Part shown: piece by piece, positions 50,931-61,870 of the stretch
How positions within the stretch are numbered: the stretch's first letter is position 1
Layout: each line of letters begins with the position of its first letter
Assembly (NCBI RefSeq): GCF_900163645.1
Contig: NZ_FUKM01000048.1
Location: 62,001 to 126,000, forward strand
Length of the DNA: 64,000 bases
Reading direction: 5' to 3'
Origin: Halomonas citrativorans
GTDB lineage: Bacteria > Pseudomonadota > Gammaproteobacteria > Pseudomonadales > Halomonadaceae
Translations under genes and position numbers: made by a program
The notes under the pieces: model-generated
Told to the model about the DNA's origin: nothing
Seen by the model: only the letters and a program-made list of their open reading frames with translations
Database searches by the model: none

Positions 50931-52640
50931 TTACTCGTCAACTTCATGGTCTGGCGGTACGTCCAACAAGCGCAATGCGTTGCCTGTCACGCTTGAAAAG
51001 ACCGGAGCGGCCACTGCACCGCCATAAAACTCACCCGCTTTAGGGTGATCAATCATCACCACGGTTACAATACGCGGGTCGGAAATAGGCGCAATGCCTG
51101 CAAATACGCTGCGATAAGCATCCGTGGTATAACCGCCCTGCCCGGACTTACGCACGGTACCGGTTTTGCCTCCCACACGATAACCTTCAACGCGTGCGCG
51201 CCGACCACCGGTATAGGCGGCAACGGATGTCTCCAGAATATTCAGCAAATCATTGGCAACGGCGGGCTCAATGGCAGGCAGCCCTTGGGGCGGTTCAGAA
51301 AGGCGTAATAATGAAGGCGGTAAGCGCATGCCACCATTAGCCAGTGCGGTAAAAGCACTGGCTAATTGAACAGCCGAGACAGACAGGCCATAGCCGTAAG
51401 AGAGCGCTGCCCGCTCACTACGCGACCAGCGCACCGGGGCCGGAAGACTACCGGTTGTCTCCCCTGGAAAGCCCGTCCCAGGCGATTGACCCAGCCCTAA
51501 TTGGTTATATTTTTCCCAGATAGCCGTATCGCTTAACTGCAGCGCTAAACGAGACATGCCCACGTTGGATGAGTGCTCCAAAATACCTGCAAGCGTTAAC
51601 TCGCCATAATCGCGAAAGTCACGGATGGTAAATTGATCGAGACGCATCCAGCCAGGCGATGTATTCACAACGGCATCGCGATCAACAATGCCGCTTTCAA
51701 GAATGGCAGCCATGGCCAGTGGTTTCATAACAGAGCCTGGCTCAAACACATCAACCAGCGCCTGGTTGCGCAACCCACGTGGATCAAGCCCGGTACGATT
51801 ATTAGGGTTATAAGAAGGCAGGTTAGCCATCGCCAACACCTCGCCGGTGCGGGCATCCATCATTACAAGCACGCCACCATCGGCTTCATGCTTAGCCACC
51901 GCCGCTCGAAGCTCCCGGTACGCCATATATTGAATACGCTGATCAATTGAAAGCACCAAGTCACCGCCTGGCTGCGCTTCACGTATGACGCCTAACTCGC
52001 GCACCAAACGCCCACGGCGATCTTTAATCACGCGGCGCTGGCCAGGATGACCGGCCAGGAAAGGTTGATAAGAGAGCTCCAACCCCTCCTGCCCCATATC
52101 ATCTACATTGGTCACGCCAAGTATCTGTGCGGCGACCTCGCCAGCAGGGTAGTAACGCTTGTACTCGCGCTGGGGATACACGCCGGGCGTGCGTAAATCC
52201 AGAATCCGCTGGGCCGCTTGTGGCGTCATCTGGCGGCGAAGATACATAAACTCACGGCTGCTATAAAGCTCGACCCGTGCCTCAAAGTCATCCGGCGACA
52301 TGCCTAGCGCCTGCGCCAGCATTACGCGCTGAATACCATCTTCGGGTAGCTCTTGAGGATTGGCCCACAGCGTAACAACCGGTGTTGAGATCGCAAGTGG
52401 CTCACCGTTTCGATCCGTGATCATGCCGCGGTGCGCAGGGATGGCTTCATGGCGAAGTGTTCGCGCATCTCCCTGGCTCTGTAGAAAGGGTCGGTCAATC
52501 ACCTGTAGCAGTGTGATGCGCCCAATAAGGATGCATGCCACTACACAAAATACGATCAATATAAAGTAAAAACGACCGTTACCTAACGGGGGGGCAACAG
52601 GTAGATGACGGGGCATCCCTCCCCGACGTTCGCCTCTCAT
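50931..52640 (-). CDS. ftsI: Septal transpeptidase FtsI (PBP3)
   Basis: 569 residues. Cytoplasmic tail, membrane helix about residues 23-43, pedestal domain, then the class B penicillin-binding domain. Active-site motifs are SVMK (nucleophile serine), SSN, and KTGT in GGKTGTVRKS. Partner of FtsW and FtsQLB. Overlaps ftsL by four bases. The protein's length is typical (E. coli 588). Confidence 0.96.
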   Translation of the reverse strand: MRGERRGGMPRHLPVAPPLGNGRFYFILIVFCVVACILIGRITLLQVIDRPFLQSQGDARTLRHEAIPAHRGMITDRNGEPLAISTPVVTLWANPQELPEDGIQRVMLAQALGMSPDDFEARVELYSSREFMYLRRQMTPQAAQRILDLRTPGVYPQREYKRYYPAGEVAAQILGVTNVDDMGQEGLELSYQPFLAGHPGQRRVIKDRRGRLVRELGVIREAQPGGDLVLSIDQRIQYMAYRELRAAVAKHEADGGVLVMMDARTGEVLAMANLPSYNPNNRTGLDPRGLRNQALVDVFEPGSVMKPLAMAAILESGIVDRDAVVNTSPGWMRLDQFTIRDFRDYGELTLAGILEHSSNVGMSRLALQLSDTAIWEKYNQLGLGQSPGTGFPGETTGSLPAPVRWSRSERAALSYGYGLSVSAVQLASAFTALANGGMRLPPSLLRLSEPPQGLPAIEPAVANDLLNILETSVAAYTGGRRARVEGYRVGGKTGTVRKSGQGGYTTDAYRSVFAGIAPISDPRIVTVVMIDHPKAGEFYGGAVAAPVFSSVTGNALRLLDVPPDHEVDE

Positions 52641-52972
52641 GGTCGTATCACCTCAACATCGTGCACATCAGGAATACGCATATCCAAGCGCTCCGTCGAA
52701 ATTTGCTCAATACGAGCGGGTGTCGACCAAGCGCCCTCTTCCAAAAGCAACTGCCCCCATTCGGTCTGCAGCTGATTTTTCTCCTGCTCAAGCTGTTGCA
52801 GCTGAGCATACTGAACGCGCGTTAAATGAGTAACAACAACGGTGGCTAACCCACTAACAATGCAGGCAAAAAAAAGCAGGCAAATGACCAGCGGCCACGT
52901 GCGAAAACGTAGTTTAAAGGGCCATTCGGTGCGTAGCGTTGAGCTCCAACGCTCAATCCGATCCATGCTCAT
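52637..52972 (-). CDS. ftsL: Cell division protein FtsL
   Basis: 111 residues, bitopic: membrane helix about 27-49, then a leucine-zipper-like coiled coil (about 50-80, QYAQLQQLEQEKNQLQTEW). Part of FtsQLB. Start is two bases after the rsmH stop and its stop overlaps the ftsI start. Sequence identity in this family is always low; position and topology carry the call. Confidence 0.92.
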   Translation of the reverse strand: MSMDRIERWSSTLRTEWPFKLRFRTWPLVICLLFFACIVSGLATVVVTHLTRVQYAQLQQLEQEKNQLQTEWGQLLLEEGAWSTPARIEQISTERLDMRIPDVHDVEVIRP

Positions 52973-52974
52973 GG

Positions 52975-53931
52975 TTATACTCGTTTTCGGGCAGCCCGCA
53001 TAACGGCGCTGCGCGCACGTGGATTGCCGACTACCTCTTCATCACTAGGACGTACGCCTTTGCCCAACGCTTCAAGACGGCGGTTTAACTGATCATCACG
53101 GATAGGCATACCACGCGGTAGATGCGAATCGCCACGGACATAATGACGTATAAAGCGTTTTACACGGCGGTCTTCTAGCGAGTGGAAACTGATAACCACA
53201 AGATGACCACCGGGCGCCAGCGCTTCAAGGGCTGCGTCTAAGGCAGCATCAAGTTGATCTAGTTCACCATTTAGATAAATTCGTAACCCTTGAAATGCTT
53301 TGGTCGCAGGATGCCGCCCCTTTTCCCAAGCAGGATGGGCTTTTTTCAACACCTCGGCCAGGTCGACCGTATGCGTAAACGGCGTTTCAACACGCCGCTC
53401 GACCACTGCACGGGCCAAGCGCTTTGCATAGCGCTCTTCACCGTAGGCTTTAAACACGTGAGCGATATCCGCCTCTTTAGCACGAGCTAAAAATGTGGCT
53501 GCACTTTCGCCTTGCGTCGGGTCCATACGCATATCCAGCGGACCATTGCGCATAAAGCTAAACCCACGCTCGGGGTCATCCAACTGCGGCGAAGAAACAC
53601 CTATATCCAACAACACGCCAGACAGCTTGCCAAACACACCCTGCTCACGCGCATAGTCGGCCAAGTGAGCAAATTCACGCTGGGTAATTTGAAAACGCGA
53701 ATCATCGATTTCAGCGGCGGCGGCAATGGCCTGAGGATCGCGGTCCATGGCCATCAGGCGCCCTTGGTCGCCAAGGCGAGACAGGATTAACCGTGAATGA
53801 CCGCCACGACCAAAGGTGCCGTCTAAATAAATACCGTCAGGAGTATGTACAAGGGTATCAACCGCCCCTTCCAGTAATACGCTGGTATGGCGAAACGGTG
53901 AAACGACCTGGTCAGCGTCAGGAGAAGGCAT
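52975..53931 (-). CDS. rsmH: 16S rRNA m4C1402 methyltransferase RsmH
   Basis: 318 residues. N4-methylates C1402 with [19 protein letters not shown] is the SAM motif, followed by [20 protein letters not shown], and [15 protein letters not shown]. Start taken at the ATG 53931; a TTG five codons upstream is less likely. It is the first gene of the cluster here: the mraZ gene that normally precedes it is missing, and the rnpB terminator ends only 13 bases before the ATG. Confidence 0.95.
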   Translation of the reverse strand: MPSPDADQVVSPFRHTSVLLEGAVDTLVHTPDGIYLDGTFGRGGHSRLILSRLGDQGRLMAMDRDPQAIAAAAEIDDSRFQITQREFAHLADYAREQGVFGKLSGVLLDIGVSSPQLDDPERGFSFMRNGPLDMRMDPTQGESAATFLARAKEADIAHVFKAYGEERYAKRLARAVVERRVETPFTHTVDLAEVLKKAHPAWEKGRHPATKAFQGLRIYLNGELDQLDAALDAALEALAPGGHLVVISFHSLEDRRVKRFIRHYVRGDSHLPRGMPIRDDQLNRRLEALGKGVRPSDEEVVGNPRARSAVMRAARKRV

Positions 53932-53943
53932 GTTACTCTCACA

Positions 53944-53979
53944 CAAAAAATTAAAGGGGCTCGCTACTGCGGGCCCCTT
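53944..53979 (-). terminator. Intrinsic terminator of rnpB
   Basis: AAGGGGC (53973-53979) and GCCCCTT (53954-53960), minus strand, followed by TTAATTTTTT. It directly precedes rsmH. Confidence 0.85.
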
Positions 53980-53985
53980 ATGGAA

Positions 53986-54360
<375 letters not shown>

Positions 54361-54366
54361 GCGGCA

Positions 54367-54395
54367 AGCATACCAGCGCCCTCGCTTCGCCTCAA
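54367..54395 (-). promoter_or_regulatory. rnpB promoter overlapping the rsmI stop codon
   Basis: TTGAGG (54390-54395) and TATGCT (54367-54372) are 17 bases apart on the minus strand. Predicted start about 54360 agrees with the RNA's 5' end deduced from P1 pairing. The -35 contains the rsmI TGA stop. Confidence 0.65.
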
Positions 54396-55249
54396 TGCTC
54401 GGTTTTAATTGCCTGTAATCTTGCATACCACTCTTGCTTGCGACCGCCCAGTATTCGAGCCACTATCGCTGCTCCTTGCTTGACACCTACGCCCTCATCC
54501 AGCAGCACTTTCATCAACGCATCTGCACCAATATTCTGATGCTCGCTTTGAGTGACGGGCGGGGCACCTGCCACCATCACCACAAACTCGCCTCTTGCCT
54601 GGTTGGGGTCTTCTGTTAGTTGAACCAGTAGTGCTTCCGGCGTGCCCTGAAGAAAGGTCTCAAACGTTTTAGTCAACTCCCTGGCCAATACCACGCTACG
54701 CTCGGGCATTTGGTCGCGCAGCGCCTCCAGGGTATGCACAATGCGGTGTGGGGATTCGTAAAATACCAGCGTTTCTTCCCGAGTTTGCCACTGCTCCAGC
54801 GCTTGGCGGCGCGGGCCTGGCTTGGCGGGTAAAAAACCGCAAAACGTAAAGCGGTCAGTCGGCAGACCCGCCCCAGAAAGCGCCGTCACAAAGGCACAAG
54901 GCCCGGGCAACGCCACCACATGGCGGCCACGCACGCGCAGCTCTCTCACCAGCACAAACCCTGGGTCACAAATAAGCGGCGTTCCAGCATCGCTAATCAA
55001 TGCAATACTTTCGCCCGCTTCCAAATAAGCATCCAGGGTATCCACTCTGCGCGCTTCATTATGTTCATGAAGCGACAGCATGGGTGTACTAACCCCCAAA
55101 TGCGCCAATAAGCGGGCGCTATGACGCGTATCCTCTGCCGCGATGCGCGATACTTCCGCTAATACCCGAGCTGCACGCGGCGATAGATCGTCCAAATTCC
55201 CAATTGGGGTGGCAACCACGTACAATGTGCCCGGATTGTGGTGTGTCAT
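54392..55249 (-). CDS. rsmI: 16S rRNA 2'-O-methyltransferase RsmI
   Basis: 285 residues, SAM-dependent enzyme that 2'-O-methylates C1402, the same nucleotide RsmH modifies. LYVVATPIGNLDDLSPRA begins the SAM fold; AEDTRHSARLL and SDAGTPLICDPG follow. Divergent from lpoA, 111 bases away, as in E. coli. Finding both C1402 enzymes flanking rnpB is typical of Pseudomonas-type order. Confidence 0.95.
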   Translation of the reverse strand: MTHHNPGTLYVVATPIGNLDDLSPRAARVLAEVSRIAAEDTRHSARLLAHLGVSTPMLSLHEHNEARRVDTLDAYLEAGESIALISDAGTPLICDPGFVLVRELRVRGRHVVALPGPCAFVTALSGAGLPTDRFTFCGFLPAKPGPRRQALEQWQTREETLVFYESPHRIVHTLEALRDQMPERSVVLARELTKTFETFLQGTPEALLVQLTEDPNQARGEFVVMVAGAPPVTQSEHQNIGADALMKVLLDEGVGVKQGAAIVARILGGRKQEWYARLQAIKTEH

Positions 55250-55360
55250 CGTGACTCCCGATTTGTTAATGGCTTGCTCTGACGGTGCGCTATGCTTGTG
55301 CTATGCCAACTTACTTACTGACATGCGGCGACAGCGCAAATGAAAACTAAGGAAGGATAC

Positions 55361-56851
55361 ATGAAACAGTCTCTGCGTGGCGTACTCGCCACAGGCCTCT
55401 TGGCACTTCTTATGACCGGCTGTGCGATGCAATTGCCCAGCGTGGTCGACCGCGCGGACGATCAGGAAGCGGGCCGTTTGCTCAATCAGGCAGAACAGCA
55501 GGCCCCGGATCAAGCGGCTAAAACTCGTCTCGAAGCAGCTACCATTTTTGCCCAACAAGGGCAGCGGCAACGTGCTTTTGAGACAGCCGATACGATTGAT
55601 GAAGTCAGGCTTTCAGACACGGATCGCGTTCGCTGGGCACTGCTTTTCTCTGAATTAGCGCGTGGCATGGATGATCCACGCGCCGTGCTGCGTGCCACGC
55701 AAGTGCTCAACGACGACTTGCCCATTCAGGATGATCAACGCGAAACGCTGACAGAGCGCCAGCGCTGGGCTCGTACCGCGCTTGATGAACCCGACATGGA
55801 ACAACTGACACTACCAAGCCTTGAAGGTCAGGACATAAGCCGCATCATTGTGGCCCTGCCCGAATCAGGCCCGCTTAGCAGCGTCGCCAATACTTTATCG
55901 ACCGCCATGCGTCGCCATCACGAGATTCGCGGCGACAATGTACAGCTCAGCTTCATCGACGCGTCACAATATTCGATGGATGAAATTTATAGCCGTGCAG
56001 AGCAGATGAACGCACAACTGATTATCGGCCCGCTTGCCAAAGACGAGGTTAGTCAACTCGAGCAACGCAATAGCGTGCCGCTCCCCACCCTTGCGCTGAA
56101 CTATGGAAGCGGCGAACAGAACCGTGCTGCGGGTCTTTTCCAGTACGGCCTTTCCGCTGAAGATGAGGCACGCCAGGCAGCACGCCGCGCATACCAGGAC
56201 GGGCATCGCCAGATGTCGGTAATGGTGCCGGATAATGATTGGGGACGCCGAGTAGGCGAAGCATTCTGGAATGAGTTTCACGGCCAGGGTGGCGAAGTGA
56301 CGACGGCGGTACGCTATAACCCCGATAACGCGGTCACCAATGCCGTGCAGACAGCCTTAAACGTGAGTGGCGAACGTGCTCAACTGGGCAATATTGATGC
56401 CTTGTTCCTATTGGCCCTGCCTGATTACGCTCGCCAAGTCCCGCCCACCATGGATTACTACTACGCGCCCAACCTGCCTATTTATGCCACTTCCCACCTG
56501 CATGAAGGGCATCTACAAGCGCGTCGTGACCAGGATCTTGACGACGTCATGTTTATGGATATTCCATGGCAAATTCCTGACGCCGCCGTCGGTGGTGAAG
56601 AAGTGCTCCCGTTCTACGCTACTTACCAGCGCTTGAGCGAAGAGTCTGACGCCTCCATGTTCCGCCTAATGGCCATGGGCGTAGATGCCTATGAAATTGC
56701 GACCGAGCTTTCAGATATTTCAGCGCTAAATGGCTTACGCGGCAGCACAGGAACGCTCTACCTGACGGGTGACGGCCGCATATATCGCGAACTCCCCTGG
56801 GCGAAGTTTCAAAACGGTGTTCCGGCGCCCATTTTAATCCCCGGTCAATAA
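55361..56851 (+). CDS. lpoA: Penicillin-binding protein activator LpoA
   Basis: 496 residues, outer-membrane lipoprotein that activates PBP1a. Signal peptide ends in the lipobox LMTGC with Cys21. An N-terminal TPR-like region is followed by a periplasmic-binding-protein-like domain (from about residue 165, SRIIVALPESGPLSSVANTL). The ATG at 55361 has GGAAGGA at a good distance; an upstream in-frame ATG at 55340 is less apt. Its stop overlaps yraN. Same order as E. coli. Confidence 0.92.
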   Translation: MKQSLRGVLATGLLALLMTGCAMQLPSVVDRADDQEAGRLLNQAEQQAPDQAAKTRLEAATIFAQQGQRQRAFETADTIDEVRLSDTDRVRWALLFSELARGMDDPRAVLRATQVLNDDLPIQDDQRETLTERQRWARTALDEPDMEQLTLPSLEGQDISRIIVALPESGPLSSVANTLSTAMRRHHEIRGDNVQLSFIDASQYSMDEIYSRAEQMNAQLIIGPLAKDEVSQLEQRNSVPLPTLALNYGSGEQNRAAGLFQYGLSAEDEARQAARRAYQDGHRQMSVMVPDNDWGRRVGEAFWNEFHGQGGEVTTAVRYNPDNAVTNAVQTALNVSGERAQLGNIDALFLLALPDYARQVPPTMDYYYAPNLPIYATSHLHEGHLQARRDQDLDDVMFMDIPWQIPDAAVGGEEVLPFYATYQRLSEESDASMFRLMAMGVDAYEIATELSDISALNGLRGSTGTLYLTGDGRIYRELPWAKFQNGVPAPILIPGQ

Positions 56852-57222
56852 TGGCAAATAACGCCCAAACCGCCCGTAAACGCGGCGCAGCCATTGAGCA
56901 GTTAGCTGCTCAATGGTTACAGCAAAGGGGTCTTACGCTCGTTACCCAAAATCATCACGTAAAGGGTGGCGAGCTTGATCTGGTGATGCGCGACGGTGAC
57001 ACACTGGTGTTTGTTGAAGTCAAGCATCGGGTGACTACGCGATACGGACACCCCCTGGAAACCATCACGCCGACAAAAAGAAAGCGCCTAATTCGGGCCG
57101 CTCAGCTATATCTTGGCAATTTCGGCCTTACATCGCCTTGCCGCTTTGATATTCTTGCCATTACGGGCGCTCCGCCCACTCTCGAGTTCCACTGGGAGAA
57201 AGCGGCTTTTGATGCCTATTAA
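56851..57222 (+). CDS. yraN: UPF0102/YraN nuclease-fold protein
   Basis: 123 residues, PD-(D/E)XK fold: GGELDLVMRDGDTLVFVEVKHR carries the Asp and Glu-x-Lys of the site. Function is not established. It starts in the TAATG overlap with lpoA. The conserved place between lpoA and diaA supports the identity. Confidence 0.92.
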   Translation: MANNAQTARKRGAAIEQLAAQWLQQRGLTLVTQNHHVKGGELDLVMRDGDTLVFVEVKHRVTTRYGHPLETITPTKRKRLIRAAQLYLGNFGLTSPCRFDILAITGAPPTLEFHWEKAAFDAY

Positions 57223-57840
<618 letters not shown>

Positions 57841-57893
57841 CGGGGCAGTACCTAACCTCTCATTATTTTCATTAAAATAAGGAGTCATCCAAC

Positions 57894-58466
57894 ATGGCCC
57901 TGCGCTTTCTCTCTCGTCCGTTATTAGTTGCGACACTAGTAGCCGCTGCCCTGATCAGCGGCTGCGCCACGAACAGTGCTTCCAACCCCTCTAACTATGG
58001 GCAGCTCAGCAAGGACGTTAAAGCGGTTGATGCGACCATTGAGCGCGAATCCAAGCGCGCGCTGGACCAAGCCGATGCTCGACTGGCCGACGCCCGCATT
58101 CGTACGCACAGCTATAACGGTGCATTATTATTGGTAGGTCAGGTCCCCAGCGAAGAACTACGCACGAAAGCGGGCAATGTTGTGCAAAATCTTCGTGGTG
58201 TTAATCAGGTGCACAACGAGCTCACCATTGCGGGCAATCTGCCCACCACCCAGCGCTTAACCGACACATGGATAACAACCAACGTTGTAAGCACACTCGC
58301 CACCAACGATCGCATCGACTCCTCCAAGATCAAAGTGACCACTGAAAATGCCAATGTTTACTTGATGGGCTCGGTCTCTCACGAAGAGTCTGATCGAATC
58401 GTTGCTGCAACCTCCTCCGTTGGCGGTATTCAGCGCATTGTCAAAGTATTCGAATACATCGATTAA
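57894..58466 (+). CDS. dolP: BON-domain outer-membrane lipoprotein DolP (YraP)
   Basis: 190 residues. Signal peptide with lipobox LISGC (Cys at about residue 25), then two BON domains (about 48-115 and 125-190). In E. coli DolP supports outer-membrane integrity and BamA. A strong AAGGAG precedes the ATG. A bidirectional terminator follows. Confidence 0.92.
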   Translation: MALRFLSRPLLVATLVAAALISGCATNSASNPSNYGQLSKDVKAVDATIERESKRALDQADARLADARIRTHSYNGALLLVGQVPSEELRTKAGNVVQNLRGVNQVHNELTIAGNLPTTQRLTDTWITTNVVSTLATNDRIDSSKIKVTTENANVYLMGSVSHEESDRIVAATSSVGGIQRIVKVFEYID

Positions 58467-58484
58467 CTGGCTCTTTGCCCTATA

Positions 58485-58519
58485 AAAAAACCTCGCATAG
58501 TCACTATGCGAGGTTTTTT
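58485..58519. terminator. Bidirectional intrinsic terminator between dolP and sspB
   Basis: CCTCGCATAG (58491-58500) and CTATGCGAGG (58504-58513), flanked by seven A on the left and six T on the right. Confidence 0.9.
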
Positions 58520-58559
58520 ATGACCTGACCTTTTATAGTCCGACCAGAGAGCACTGGCG

Positions 58560-59036
58560 CTATTTTACGACGCGCAGCGTTGGCTTTTTCTTGGACTTCG
58601 AAGACGCTTCAGAAGCATCTTCAAGGCTGCCGCCAGAAACAGGCTCTGTCACCGTCAACTCAGGCTTGGAAGGTGAATCAGGCGCCTCATCAAACTGCTC
58701 CTCTTCATCTCCCTCTTCAGCAAGCTCAGGCTCGTGACCAAACACCATGCCCACACCATTTTCACGGGCATAAATAGCAATCAACGCAGGAATGGGCACC
58801 ATCACCTGCATGGGCTGACCGCCAAAACGTGCGTTAAAGCCAATCGCCTGATTCTCCATAAACAAATCACGCACGGCTGTTGGCGCCACGTTCAACACAA
58901 TCTGGCCATTTTGTACAAACTGGCGCGGTACTTCGACCCCGGCCTGCGTCGCATCAACGACCAGGTAAGGGGTTAGTTCATTATCCAGCAACCACTCATA
59001 GAGCGCTCGGGCGAGATAGGGGCGACTCGACTTCAT
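58560..59036 (-). CDS. sspB: ClpXP specificity factor SspB
   Basis: 158 residues. Binds SsrA tags and delivers substrates to ClpXP. The folded domain begins MKSSRPYLARALYEW; a long acidic linker (EEGDEEEQFDEAPD) leads to the ClpX-binding tail KPTLRVVK, matching the E. coli XB motif. The ATG at 59036 has GGAGGGAG upstream. It follows sspA in one operon. Confidence 0.94.
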   Translation of the reverse strand: MKSSRPYLARALYEWLLDNELTPYLVVDATQAGVEVPRQFVQNGQIVLNVAPTAVRDLFMENQAIGFNARFGGQPMQVMVPIPALIAIYARENGVGMVFGHEPELAEEGDEEEQFDEAPDSPSKPELTVTEPVSGGSLEDASEASSKSKKKPTLRVVK

Positions 59037-59098
59037 AAGACTCCCTCCTCCTGACAAGTAAGACCCCAACCCTTATAGGGCGATGGGGTCATGTAAAT

Positions 59099-59725
59099 TC
59101 AAGTACGCATCTCTTTTTCGCGCTCACTCAAAGATGCTTTGAACGCTTCCCGCTCAAACACTCGCGACATATAGCTTAAAAGTGGCTTAACCTGCTTTTC
59201 AGGCAGCTCAATATTAAGATCTGGCAAACGCCACAAGATCGGCGCGAGACAGCAGTCCACCAGAGTGAACTCTTCGCTCATAAAGAAAGGCATATCTTCA
59301 AAGATCGGTGAAATACCAATCAGGCTTTCACGCAGCTCTTTACGCGCCTTGTCCGCCTCTTTCTTCCCACCGCTACGGATCTGGTCGACCATGGGGCACC
59401 ACTCTCGCTCAATGCGGTGCATCCAAAGACGGCTTTGCGCACGGGCCACAGGGTAAACAGGGAGTAACGGTGGATGCGGGAAACGCTCATCCAAATACTC
59501 CATCATGACTTTTGACTCATAGAGTACTAAATCACGATCCAACAACGTGGGCACACTGTTGTACGGGTTGAGGTCTGCTAAATCTTCGGGCGGCTGCTCT
59601 TCGTTAACATCAACAACATCAACAGCCACCCCCTTCTCAGCCAGAACAATGCGCACACGATGACTAAAATGATCATCACTACCTGAGTAAAAAATCATCG
59701 ACGACCGCTTGGCCACAACACCCAT
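59099..59725 (-). CDS. sspA: Stringent starvation protein A
   Basis: 208 residues, GST-like fold without GST activity. SspA binds RNA polymerase to promote sigma70 regulation in stress. The surface [16 protein letters not shown] motif, containing the functionally essential PHP, is intact. GAGG precedes the ATG. Upstream of sspB, downstream of the petABC set. Confidence 0.94.
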   Translation of the reverse strand: MGVVAKRSSMIFYSGSDDHFSHRVRIVLAEKGVAVDVVDVNEEQPPEDLADLNPYNSVPTLLDRDLVLYESKVMMEYLDERFPHPPLLPVYPVARAQSRLWMHRIEREWCPMVDQIRSGGKKEADKARKELRESLIGISPIFEDMPFFMSEEFTLVDCCLAPILWRLPDLNIELPEKQVKPLLSYMSRVFEREAFKASLSEREKEMRT

Positions 59726-59755
59726 GAAAGCATCCTCGCATTAAAACAATTATGG

Positions 59756-59761
59756 ATAATA
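59756..59761 (-). promoter_or_regulatory. Extended -10 element upstream of sspA
   Basis: On the minus strand TGTTATTAT forms TGn plus TATTAT. No good -35 is seen. It would give a leader of about 25 bases. Confidence 0.35.
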
Positions 59762-59873
59762 ACACGCCAGAGCCACCTTATGGTAAGGCAGCCTGTTTTG
59801 GGTTACCGCTTAACATCAACGCAACCGCCATGTGATTTACACGATGGCTCAACTCTGTTTTTAGCATCCGACG

Positions 59874-60617
59874 CTAACGGACATCTTTCCAATATTCACG
59901 CTTAAGCAAGTAAGCAAATACGCTAAAAACAAATATAAAAAACAAAACTTTAGGCCCAATATTCTGCGCCTTCAGCCTAGAAGGCTCGCCAACATAGGCT
60001 AAAAAATTGGTAATATCGTATACGGCTTTTTCAAACGCGTCGGGCGATAGCTCTCCAGGCGCTGTCACGCTTAATTGCTGACATCGCCCTCCTCCGCCAA
60101 GTGCTAAAGGCCGAGCCTGACGACAGTCGAGCTCTTGCACACCTTGAAGAGGCTCAAGCACATTCGGCATTGCCACCGACTCATAGACTGTATTATTGAC
60201 GCCTGTAGGGCGCGCGGGATCTCTGTAGAACCCCAACAGAAAGCTGTACACCCAATCGACCCCACGCAAACGTGTCGTTAGGGATAAATCTGGCGGTGCA
60301 GCACCCCACCATTGCGCGGCATCGCCGTCGCTTAGCGCATTATGCATAGCATCGTTAAACGAAAGGCTTGATGAGAACATAACACTATCCTTCATCAACG
60401 CCTCAGGAATACCCAAGTCGTCCGCAGTGCGCGAAAATCGCTGATAACTCAGCGTATGACACCCAAGACAGTAGTTAACATAAAGCTTGAGACCATTTTG
60501 AAGAGACGCACTATCTTGCAAATCGGGCGACATTGACGTCACGTTACGTGCTTCTTCTTGCGCCATAGCGGTCATCGGCAATAGCCATAAAAACAGAGCC
60601 ATTACATATTGTTTCAT
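59874..60617 (-). CDS. petC: Cytochrome c1 of the bc1 complex
   Basis: 247 residues. Signal peptide (cleavage near TAMAQ), heme motif Cys50-LG-Cys53-His54, a methionine ligand in VAMPNVL, and a C-terminal membrane anchor ending LLKREYWKDVR. Transfers electrons from the Rieske protein to cytochrome c. Its start touches the petB stop. Confidence 0.95.
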   Translation of the reverse strand: MKQYVMALFLWLLPMTAMAQEEARNVTSMSPDLQDSASLQNGLKLYVNYCLGCHTLSYQRFSRTADDLGIPEALMKDSVMFSSSLSFNDAMHNALSDGDAAQWWGAAPPDLSLTTRLRGVDWVYSFLLGFYRDPARPTGVNNTVYESVAMPNVLEPLQGVQELDCRQARPLALGGGGRCQQLSVTAPGELSPDAFEKAVYDITNFLAYVGEPSRLKAQNIGPKVLFFIFVFSVFAYLLKREYWKDVR

Positions 60618-61870
60618 TAGCCAGTCACCCTTTTCGGCACGGGCCTGTTTTTTTCCAACCGGGTGTAGAGCGGCATCAATAAAAAATACGCAAAGTACAA
60701 CACGGTAAATAGTTGCGCCAATCGTGTCCGAACAGGGGTAGGCGGCAACACACCCAACACGCCCAACGCGACAAAGCTTGCAATAAATACGGCCAGCATC
60801 AGCTTCGACATCCAGCCTTTATAGCGCATGGATCGCACCGGGCTACGGTCCAACCACGGCAAAACGAACAACACTGCAATAGCGCCACCCATAAAAACAA
60901 CGCCTAAAAAACGAGCATCCAGACCCAACAGCGAGAAATTCACTCCCCGTAAAATGGCATAGAAAGGCGTGAAGTACCAAACAGGCGCAATATGGTCGGG
61001 CGTATTAAGCGGATCAGCCGGCGCAAAGTTCGGCTGCTCAATAAAAAAACCGCCGCCTTCCGGGAAGTAAAACACAACGCCACAAAAAACGAAGAGAAAG
61101 ATGGCCACGCCAACCAGATCTTTAACGGTATAGTAGGGATGAAAGGGAATACCATCTACCGGCTTGCCTGCATCATCCTTCAACGCGTTAATTTCAATAC
61201 CATCAGGGTTATTCGACCCCACCTCATGCAGCGCTACAATATGCAGCACCACCAGCCCAAGAATCACCAGCGGCAGTGCAATGACATGCAGCGCGAAAAA
61301 ACGATTCAAGGTAGCCCCTGACACCACATAATCGCCGCGCACCCACTCGGCAAGCCCGGGGCCGATACTTGGAACAGCTGAAAAAAATGAAGTAATTACC
61401 TGCGCCCCCCAATAGGACATTTGCCCCCACGGCAGCAAATATCCCATAAACGCTTCGGCCATCAGAATCAAATACAGCGCCATACCGAACACCCACACAA
61501 GCTCACGCGGCGCTTTATAAGAACCGTACAAAAGCCCCCTAAACATGTGTAGATAAACAACAATAAACAGAGCGGATGCGCCCGTTGTATGGAGATAACG
61601 GATCAACCAGCCCCACTCAACGTCGCGCATTATATACTCGATGGACGCAAACGCCTCTTCAGGAGAAGGACGATAGCTCATGGTTAACCAGATGCCGGTC
61701 AACAGCTGGTTGACCAGCACCAGTAGCGCAAGCGATCCAAAGATGTACCAGATATTAAGGTTTTTAGGTACGTAGTAGTTGGCCAGGTGGTCGCGCCATA
61801 GCCTGCTTACTGGAAACCGGGCATCCAGCCAGCCCAGCAAACCGCCTGGCTTCTCGGGCGCCGCCATCAA
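60617..61870 (-). CDS. petB: Cytochrome b of the bc1 complex
   Basis: 417 residues with eight membrane segments. Heme-ligating histidines are in YLHTTGASALF and YLHMFRGL (helix B) and in FFALHVIALP and VLHIVALHEVG (helix D); the PEW-like Qo loop is seen in the family as PEGG here. Quinol oxidation core. Overlaps petA by four bases. Confidence 0.95.
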   Translation of the reverse strand: MMAAPEKPGGLLGWLDARFPVSRLWRDHLANYYVPKNLNIWYIFGSLALLVLVNQLLTGIWLTMSYRPSPEEAFASIEYIMRDVEWGWLIRYLHTTGASALFIVVYLHMFRGLLYGSYKAPRELVWVFGMALYLILMAEAFMGYLLPWGQMSYWGAQVITSFFSAVPSIGPGLAEWVRGDYVVSGATLNRFFALHVIALPLVILGLVVLHIVALHEVGSNNPDGIEINALKDDAGKPVDGIPFHPYYTVKDLVGVAIFLFVFCGVVFYFPEGGGFFIEQPNFAPADPLNTPDHIAPVWYFTPFYAILRGVNFSLLGLDARFLGVVFMGGAIAVLFVLPWLDRSPVRSMRYKGWMSKLMLAVFIASFVALGVLGVLPPTPVRTRLAQLFTVLYFAYFLLMPLYTRLEKNRPVPKRVTG

